From the NCBI GenBank assembly GCA_000621185.1, contig JHYZ01000012.1, positions 1 through 64,000 of the forward strand: 64,000 nucleotides of DNA, written 5' to 3'. Shown here piece after piece: positions 59,348 through 64,000 of this stretch. The notes beneath the pieces were generated by a model that did not search any database, was not told where the DNA came from, and saw only the letters and a program-made list of their open reading frames with translations. A program made the position numbers and the translations under genes. The stretch is from Franconibacter pulveris DSM 19144 (lineage in GTDB: Bacteria > Pseudomonadota > Gammaproteobacteria > Enterobacterales > Enterobacteriaceae). Position 1 is the first letter of the stretch. Every line of letters begins with the position of its first letter.

Positions 59348-60496
59348 ATGAGTTCATCGTGTATAGAAGAAGTCAGCATCCGGGACAATGAGTGGTATCG
59401 CATTGCAAGCGAAATGCTCAACCGGGCCGGCATAACCATTAACGGCCCCGCCCCCTCTGATATACAGGTTAAAAACCCCAATTTCTTTAAACGTGTTTTG
59501 CAGGAGGGCTCGCTGGGTCTTGGCGAAAGCTACATGGATGGCTGGTGGGAGTGCGAAAGACTCGACCAGTTTTTTACCAAAGTGCTGCGCGCCGGGCTGG
59601 AAAAACAGCTGCCCCACCATTTCAAAGATACGCTGCGCATTCTTGGCGCCCGCCTTGTTAACCTGCAATCAAAAAAACGCGCCTGGATTGTCGGCAAAGA
59701 GCACTACGACCTTGGCAACGATCTCTTTACCCGCATGCTCGACCCGCACATGCAGTATTCCTGCGGCTACTGGAAAGAAGCGGAGAATCTCCTCGACGCC
59801 CAGAATAATAAGCTGAAGCTGATTTGCGATAAGCTGCAATTGCAGCCTGGCATGCGTTTACTGGATATCGGCTGCGGCTGGGGCGGGCTGGCGGAGTTTG
59901 CGGCGCGCAATTACGGCGTTTCCGTGGTGGGCGTCACCATTTCCGCTGAACAGCAGAAAATGGCGCAGGAGCGCTGCCAGGGGCTGGACGTGACGATCCT
60001 GCTGCAGGATTATCGCGACCTGAACGATGCCTTTGACCGCATTGTCTCTGTCGGGATGTTTGAACATGTCGGCCCGAAAAATTACGCTACCTATTTTGAA
60101 GTGGCCGACCGCAATCTCAAGCCGGACGGTATTTTCCTGCTGCATACTATTGGTTCGCGTAAAACCGATAACAATGTCGACCCGTGGATCGATAAATATA
60201 TCTTCCCGAACGGCTGTCTGCCTTCCGTGCGGCAAATCGCCGACGCCAGCGAGCGCCATTTCGTGATGGAAGACTGGCATAATTTCGGCGCAGATTACGA
60301 TAAGACCCTGATGGCCTGGCATGAACGCTTTCTGAATGCCTGGCCGGAAATCGCTGATAACTATTCCGAGCGCTTTAAACGGATGTTCGTTTATTATCTG
60401 AACGCCTGCGCTGGCGCATTCCGCGCCCGGGATATTCAACTCTGGCAGGTGGTCTTCAGCCGCGGCATTGAAAACGGATTGCGTGTCCCCCGCTAA
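59348..60496 (+). CDS. cfa: Cyclopropane-fatty-acyl-phospholipid synthase
   Basis: Cfa methylenates unsaturated acyl chains of membrane phospholipids with S-adenosylmethionine, mainly on entry to stationary phase. The 382 residues have the E. coli length. The methyltransferase domain carries LLDIGCGWGGLAEFAARNYG (about 166-185), VTISAEQQKMAQERC and FEHVGPKNYATYF. The catalytic Cys lies in MQYSCGYWK (about 139) and a further conserved block is LHTIGS. An in-frame extension upstream lies in the leader RNA and was not used. AGAAGC precedes the ATG. Confidence 0.96.
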   Translation: MSSSCIEEVSIRDNEWYRIASEMLNRAGITINGPAPSDIQVKNPNFFKRVLQEGSLGLGESYMDGWWECERLDQFFTKVLRAGLEKQLPHHFKDTLRILGARLVNLQSKKRAWIVGKEHYDLGNDLFTRMLDPHMQYSCGYWKEAENLLDAQNNKLKLICDKLQLQPGMRLLDIGCGWGGLAEFAARNYGVSVVGVTISAEQQKMAQERCQGLDVTILLQDYRDLNDAFDRIVSVGMFEHVGPKNYATYFEVADRNLKPDGIFLLHTIGSRKTDNNVDPWIDKYIFPNGCLPSVRQIADASERHFVMEDWHNFGADYDKTLMAWHERFLNAWPEIADNYSERFKRMFVYYLNACAGAFRARDIQLWQVVFSRGIENGLRVPR

Positions 60497-60529
60497 AAAT
60501 AAACCCCGGCAGTCCCGGGGTTTATTTTT
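60497..60529. terminator. Bidirectional terminator between cfa and ribE
   Basis: The 13-bp stem AAATAAACCCCGG/CCGGGGTTTATTT with a five-base loop starts right after the cfa stop codon and serves the convergent ribE as well. Confidence 0.92.
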
Positions 60530-60542
60530 ATTAGGATTTTAC

Positions 60543-61193
60543 TTATTTAGGTTCTTCGTTAACCGCCAGCGCTGCGGCTGCCGCTTCGCGGCTTGCTAAT
60601 ACGCGCTCGACCGTATCCACGACCGCCTGCGTTTGCGGGTCGATTTCAATATTCACGCGCTGCCCCAGTTTTTTCGCCCCTAACGTCGTGCGCTGCAGCG
60701 TTTCAGGAATTAAATAGACGCAAAAACGCGTCGGCGTAACCTCGCCTACCGTCAGACTAATGCCATCCACGCCGATAAAACCTTTGTGCAGAATATACTT
60801 CATCAGCGTCGGGTCCTGTAATTTAAACCAGATCTGCCGGTTATTTTCCGAGGTCAGGATTTTCGCGACTTCCGCCGTGGTCATAATATGCCCGGACATT
60901 AAATGACCGCCGATTTCATCGCTGAATTTTGCGGCTCGCTCAATGTTCACTACGTCGCCTTCCTGTAAATCGCCCAGGTTAGTGATACGCAGCGTTTCTT
61001 TCATTAAGTCGAAGCTGATGCGGTTGCCGTTTATTTCCGTCACCGTCAGGCAGCAGCCGTTGTGCGCAACCGAAGCGCCGGTCTCAAGCCCCGGCAGGAG
61101 CGCCTCCGGCAACTCCACAACGTGGGTACGAAAGTTCGGTTTTTCATCAATGGCGACGACTTTGCCGGTGCCCTGCACAATGCCTGTAAACAT
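60543..61193 (-). CDS. ribE: Riboflavin synthase alpha chain (RibE/RibC)
   Basis: This enzyme dismutates two 6,7-dimethyl-8-ribityllumazines to riboflavin. The 216 residues are two lumazine-binding repeats (about 1-97 and 98-195), each with the pattern [10 protein letters not shown] or HGxMSGHI and [10 protein letters not shown] or GVDGISLTV. The start MFTGIVQ is invariant in the family; a frame 21 codons longer is not. A short alanine-rich C-terminal extension follows. It is divergent from mdtK. Confidence 0.95.
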   Translation of the reverse strand: MFTGIVQGTGKVVAIDEKPNFRTHVVELPEALLPGLETGASVAHNGCCLTVTEINGNRISFDLMKETLRITNLGDLQEGDVVNIERAAKFSDEIGGHLMSGHIMTTAEVAKILTSENNRQIWFKLQDPTLMKYILHKGFIGVDGISLTVGEVTPTRFCVYLIPETLQRTTLGAKKLGQRVNIEIDPQTQAVVDTVERVLASREAAAAALAVNEEPK

Positions 61194-61284
61194 ATTAACC
61201 ACTCCTGAATTCGATAAAACGGCGGCATTTCGCCGCCACCTGCATATTGAGCACAATAACAGTTGGAAATTCTCCTTGCCAGCC

Positions 61285-61337
61285 TGTAGCGGGAATAGCG
61301 CATTATTTCACTGGCTTAATAGTGAACTCCCGCTACA
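61285..61337. repeat. Nested inverted repeat between ribE and mdtK
   Basis: The outer arms TGTAGCGGGA (61285-61294) and TCCCGCTACA (61328-61337) are perfect and enclose an inner dyad TTCACT/AGTGAA (61307-61326). The right outer arm overlaps a -10-like TACAAT (61334-61339) that would serve mdtK. It may act as an operator or as part of a leader RNA. Confidence 0.5.
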
Positions 61338-61428
61338 ATAGTCTGACTCATTCCCCTGCAATTTCTTCTTGCTGCCAGTTAAGGCGGCTTTTTTGTCTTT
61401 CAAATAACTACAAAATACAGGTGTTCAC

Positions 61429-62802
61429 GTGCAGAAGTATTTCATCGAAGCGCGTCAGTTATTAGCTCTGGCAATCCCGGTGATCCTTGCGCAAATCGCC
61501 CAGACGGCGATGGGATTTGTCGATACGGTTATGGCGGGCGGCTACAGCGCCACCGACATGGCCGCCGTCGCTATCGGTACCTCTATCTGGCTGCCAGCCA
61601 TCCTTTTTGGCCACGGCCTGCTGCTGGCGCTTACGCCAACCATCGCGCAGCTCAATGGCTCGGGTCGCCGCGACCGCATCGCGCATCAGGTGCGCCAGGG
61701 CTTCTGGCTTGCCGGAATGGTATCCGTACTGGTGATGGTCGTGCTGTGGAACGCCGGTTATATCATTCACGCCATGCATAATATCGACCCGCAGCTGGCG
61801 GATAAAGCGGTCGGTTATCTGCGGGCGCTGCTCTGGGGGACGCCGGGTTATTTATGTTTCCAGGTGGCGCGTAACCAGTGTGAAGGCCTGGCGAGAACCA
61901 AACCCGGCATGGTGATTGGGTTTATCGGCCTGCTGGTGAATATCCCGGTTAACTACATTTTTATCTACGGCCATTATGGTATGCCGGAGCTTGGCGGCGT
62001 GGGTTGTGGCGTGGCGACCGCATCCGTTTACTGGGTGATGTTCGCCAGTATGTTGTTGTATGTTAAGCGCGCCCACGCTATGCGCGACATTCAGCATGCG
62101 CAGCATTTCGGCAAACCGGACTGGGCGGTCATTAAACGCCTGACGCAGCTAGGCTTGCCGATTGCGCTGGCGCTGTTTTTCGAAGTTACGTTGTTTGCCG
62201 TCGTGGCGCTGTTGGTTTCTCCGCTCGGCATCGTCGATGTCGCCGGCCACCAGATAGCCCTTAACTTCAGCTCGCTGATGTTTGTTTTGCCGATGTCCCT
62301 TGCTGCGGCAGTCACTATTCGCGTGGGATATCGTCTCGGTCAGGGCTCGACGCTGGATGCGCAGACATCCGCCTGGACGGGCATTGCCGTCGGCGTCTGT
62401 ATGGCCATCGTCACTGCGATTTTTACCGTGGTAATGCGCAAACATATCGCCCTGCTCTACAACGATAATCCGGAAGTTGTGGCGCTGGCCTCGTTCCTGA
62501 TGCTGCTGGCGGCGGTGTACCAGATTTCCGATTCCATTCAGGTCATCGGCAGCGGCGTGCTGAGAGGATACAAAGATACGCGCTCCATTTTCTTTATTAC
62601 TTTTATCGCCTATTGGGTGCTGGGTTTGCCGAGCGGCTATGTACTGGCGTTGACCGACCTGGTGGTAGAGCCGATGGGGCCTGCAGGGTTCTGGACCGGT
62701 TTTATCATCGGGTTGACGAGCGCGGCGATCATGATGTTTTGGCGCATGCGCTATCTCCAGCGCCAGCCTTCGTCGGTTATTTTGCACCGCGCGGCGAGGT
62801 AA
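61429..62802 (+). CDS. mdtK: MATE-family multidrug efflux protein MdtK (NorM)
   Basis: MdtK exports fluoroquinolones and other cationic drugs with sodium or proton antiport. The 457 residues match E. coli in length, with 12 hydrophobic helices in two MATE halves. [38 protein letters not shown] (about 19-56) and the half-repeat [32 protein letters not shown] (about 270-302) are hallmark blocks. Translation starts at GTG ([10 protein letters not shown]), as the family N-terminus requires, with ACAGGTG upstream. ydhQ, next in K-12, is missing. Confidence 0.95.
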   Translation: MQKYFIEARQLLALAIPVILAQIAQTAMGFVDTVMAGGYSATDMAAVAIGTSIWLPAILFGHGLLLALTPTIAQLNGSGRRDRIAHQVRQGFWLAGMVSVLVMVVLWNAGYIIHAMHNIDPQLADKAVGYLRALLWGTPGYLCFQVARNQCEGLARTKPGMVIGFIGLLVNIPVNYIFIYGHYGMPELGGVGCGVATASVYWVMFASMLLYVKRAHAMRDIQHAQHFGKPDWAVIKRLTQLGLPIALALFFEVTLFAVVALLVSPLGIVDVAGHQIALNFSSLMFVLPMSLAAAVTIRVGYRLGQGSTLDAQTSAWTGIAVGVCMAIVTAIFTVVMRKHIALLYNDNPEVVALASFLMLLAAVYQISDSIQVIGSGVLRGYKDTRSIFFITFIAYWVLGLPSGYVLALTDLVVEPMGPAGFWTGFIIGLTSAAIMMFWRMRYLQRQPSSVILHRAAR

Positions 62803-62877
62803 CCGGCGGTGCTGCGCTGACCGTTTCAGGGGCGAGTCCTGTCGCCGCCCCGTTATGCGCAGCGGCGTTGGATAAAC

Positions 62878-62906
62878 AAGGGGTGGCGCTTTTTGTCCAC
62901 CCCTTT
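62878..62906 (+). terminator. Probable mdtK terminator
   Basis: The stem AAGGGGTGG/CCACCCCTT has a ten-base T-rich loop; a short T-run follows. It lies in the otherwise featureless 266 bp between mdtK and the tRNA genes. Confidence 0.55.
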
Positions 62907-63068
62907 ACCAAGATGCGCAAACGCGCGCCGCCATCTTAATCCGATCACTTTCTCATCATTCTGTGCACTTACGCGGCAATCGCGCTAAATCTCCTGAAAA
63001 ATTACCCTTTTGCTCTTGCCAGCCGCCGGGCCTGCCGTTAATATTCGTCCCCGCTGTCACACAGCAAT

Positions 63069-63145
63069 GCGTTCATAGCTCAGTTGGTTAGAGCACCACC
63101 TTGACATGGTGGGGGTCGTTGGTTCGAGTCCAATTGAACGCACCA
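63069..63145 (+). tRNA. valV: tRNA-Val (anticodon GAC)
   Basis: The 77-nt cloverleaf has acceptor GCGTTCA/TGAACGC and D-loop AGCTCAGTTGGTTAGAGC. The anticodon stem-loop CACCTTGACATGGTG reads GAC at 63103-63105, the T-arm contains GGTTCGAGTCC, and the CCA end is encoded. The position after mdtK and the twin arrangement equal valV of E. coli. Confidence 0.97.
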
Positions 63146-63155
63146 TCTTCTTAGT

Positions 63156-63232
63156 GCGTCCGTAGCTCAGTTGGTTAGAGCACCACCTTGACATGGTGGG
63201 GGTCGGTGGTTCGAGTCCACTCGGACGCACCA
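63156..63232 (+). tRNA. valW: tRNA-Val (anticodon GAC), second copy
   Basis: The 77-nt cloverleaf has acceptor GCGTCCG/CGGACGC, anticodon GAC at 63190-63192 and an encoded CCA. It differs from the first copy only in the acceptor stem and T-stem. The 10-bp spacer indicates joint transcription and processing. Confidence 0.97.
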
Positions 63233-63413
63233 AATCACGTTATCCTTTTCGATTTTCGCTTTTCTGTACGATTTCCCGCAAAGCTTGTCTTATCGCTAAC
63301 TTTTTTGCTTAAACACGCGGATCACGGCCTCGCGTCGGGAATACACTGCCATTTGGCCAGTAAGCCAAAGCCGCGCCCTTTGATTCACCTGTCGCTAAAC
63401 GCTTCCCGGCAAG

Positions 63414-64000
63414 CTATTGCGCCGCCCCGCCCTGACGGTCCTTTAACAATGCGTAACGGCTCAATAGCTGCTGCAAATGCATTTCCGTTTGTTGATACAG
63501 CGCAGCAGGCGCAACCGCATTATTTTGCTGCCCATCAATCTGACGCAACTGCTCCTCCACCGGCGGGGTTGCCGACAGCGATTGCTGGATGGCAAACACC
63601 ATTGTTTTCAGTTCGCTTGCCGTTAAATATTTGCCGCGCCGCTCGTCCAGGGCGTTAAGCCGCTGCGTAAGCTGTTGCAGTTGTTCCATTCCTTGATGCC
63701 AGCCGTTAAGGCTCTCCTGCGTGGAAGCCGCCGCCGTTAACTGACGCTCCCATTGCTGAGAAAGTTGTTCAACCGTCGCGTCACCGGGCTGGAAAGCTTG
63801 CGCCTGCGCCAGCAGTTGCCGGGCGTAGCGGAACGTCCAGTCCGGCGGCAGACGGGAAAGTCGCACCAGCTGTCGCTCTGTTCGCGCTGCGATATTCGCG
63901 GGCGCGCCCTGCTGTTTCAGCTTTTGTTGTTGCTCGCGGGTCAGCACTTGCGCAAAAGGGGCGAGCGACGCGTTTAACGTGTCGCTCAGCGGTTCCGCAC
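63414..64000 (-). CDS. Type VI secretion protein, VasL/TssA-type C-terminal part (partial at window edge)
   Basis: The frame is open to the window edge and ends at 63414, giving at least 194 residues of a C-terminus. The last 90 residues contain a tryptophan/helical block (LNGWHQGMEQLQQLTQRLNALDE) and RGKYLTASELKTMVFAIQQSL. They end with helices up to LSRYALLKDRQGG. This is the pattern of the VasL domain of TssA-like type VI secretion proteins. A GTG at 63947 is an internal possible start, but the coding frame continues upstream of it. The gene runs toward the tRNA pair, so it is probably the outer end of a T6SS cluster to the right. Confidence 0.65.
   Translation of the reverse strand, partial: AEPLSDTLNASLAPFAQVLTREQQQKLKQQGAPANIAARTERQLVRLSRLPPDWTFRYARQLLAQAQAFQPGDATVEQLSQQWERQLTAAASTQESLNGWHQGMEQLQQLTQRLNALDERRGKYLTASELKTMVFAIQQSLSATPPVEEQLRQIDGQQNNAVAPAALYQQTEMHLQQLLSRYALLKDRQGGAAQ

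Noticed and set aside
49238..61297. Shared 13-base string AGCCTGTAGCGGG near nemR and before mdtK
   Set aside because: A match of this length is expected by chance several times in 64 kb, and the flanks diverge, so no common regulator is claimed.
63188..63658. Open frame starting inside the second tRNA-Val gene
   Set aside because: It begins in the tRNA and overlaps the type VI gene on the other strand; its product has no recognisable features.

Overview
The window is enterobacterial chromosome from the replication-terminus half of the genome. Almost every gene has a close Escherichia coli counterpart, in the order of the K-12 pntB to valW segment (about b1602 to b1666). Small differences point to another genus of Enterobacteriaceae. 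Cronobacter or a near relative is my best guess from gene content, with low certainty at genus level. A Tus gene preceded by a Ter site confirms the terminus location.

Layout. At the left edge is the 5' part of an IS200/IS605 tnpA with a subterminal hairpin. Then come pntAB (transhydrogenase), ydgH, an arginine/ornithine antiporter gene, folM, rstA, an inserted SDR oxidoreductase/LysR pair, rstB, Ter-tus, fumC, fumA, manA, ydgA and malI-malXY. These are followed by add, a YfeH-like transporter, ydgJ, a 6-phospho-beta-glycosidase, cnu, ydgK, rsxABCDGE-nth, dtpA, gstA, and the leftward run anmK-mliC-pdxH-tyrS-pdxY. Next are slyB/slyA, ydhIJK, sodC, ydhF, ydhL, nemRA, gloA, rnt, grxD, mepH, ydhP, ynhF (a 29-residue membrane protein), purR, punR/punC, cfa, ribE/mdtK and twin tRNA-Val(GAC) genes. 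At the right edge is the 3' end of a VasL/TssA-type type VI secretion gene.

Functional groups. There is redox and energy metabolism (pntAB, the Rsx complex, fumarases, sodC, nemA, gloA, grxD) and vitamin B6 and riboflavin metabolism (pdxH, pdxY, ribE). Purine handling is represented by add, purR, punRC and sugar handling by manA, malXY and the GH1 enzyme. Envelope functions include slyB, mliC, anmK, mepH, cfa and the ydhIJK and mdtK exporters. Regulators are RstA/B, MalI, SlyA, NemR, PurR, PunR, Cnu and one unassigned LysR protein.

Main departures from the K-12 order as I recall it: rstA and rstB are no longer adjacent; ydgC, the uid operon, hdhA, lhr, sodB and ydhQ are missing from their places; and a YfeH-like transporter and a GH1 gene with two tandem LacI-type operators are added. 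RsxC has an enlarged repeat tail and YdgA a Pro/Ala tail. I found no clearly new multi-gene system. The most interesting items are the split rst system, structured leaders before dtpA, mdtK and cfa, a second NemR-like box before nemA, and the tRNA/T6SS junction.
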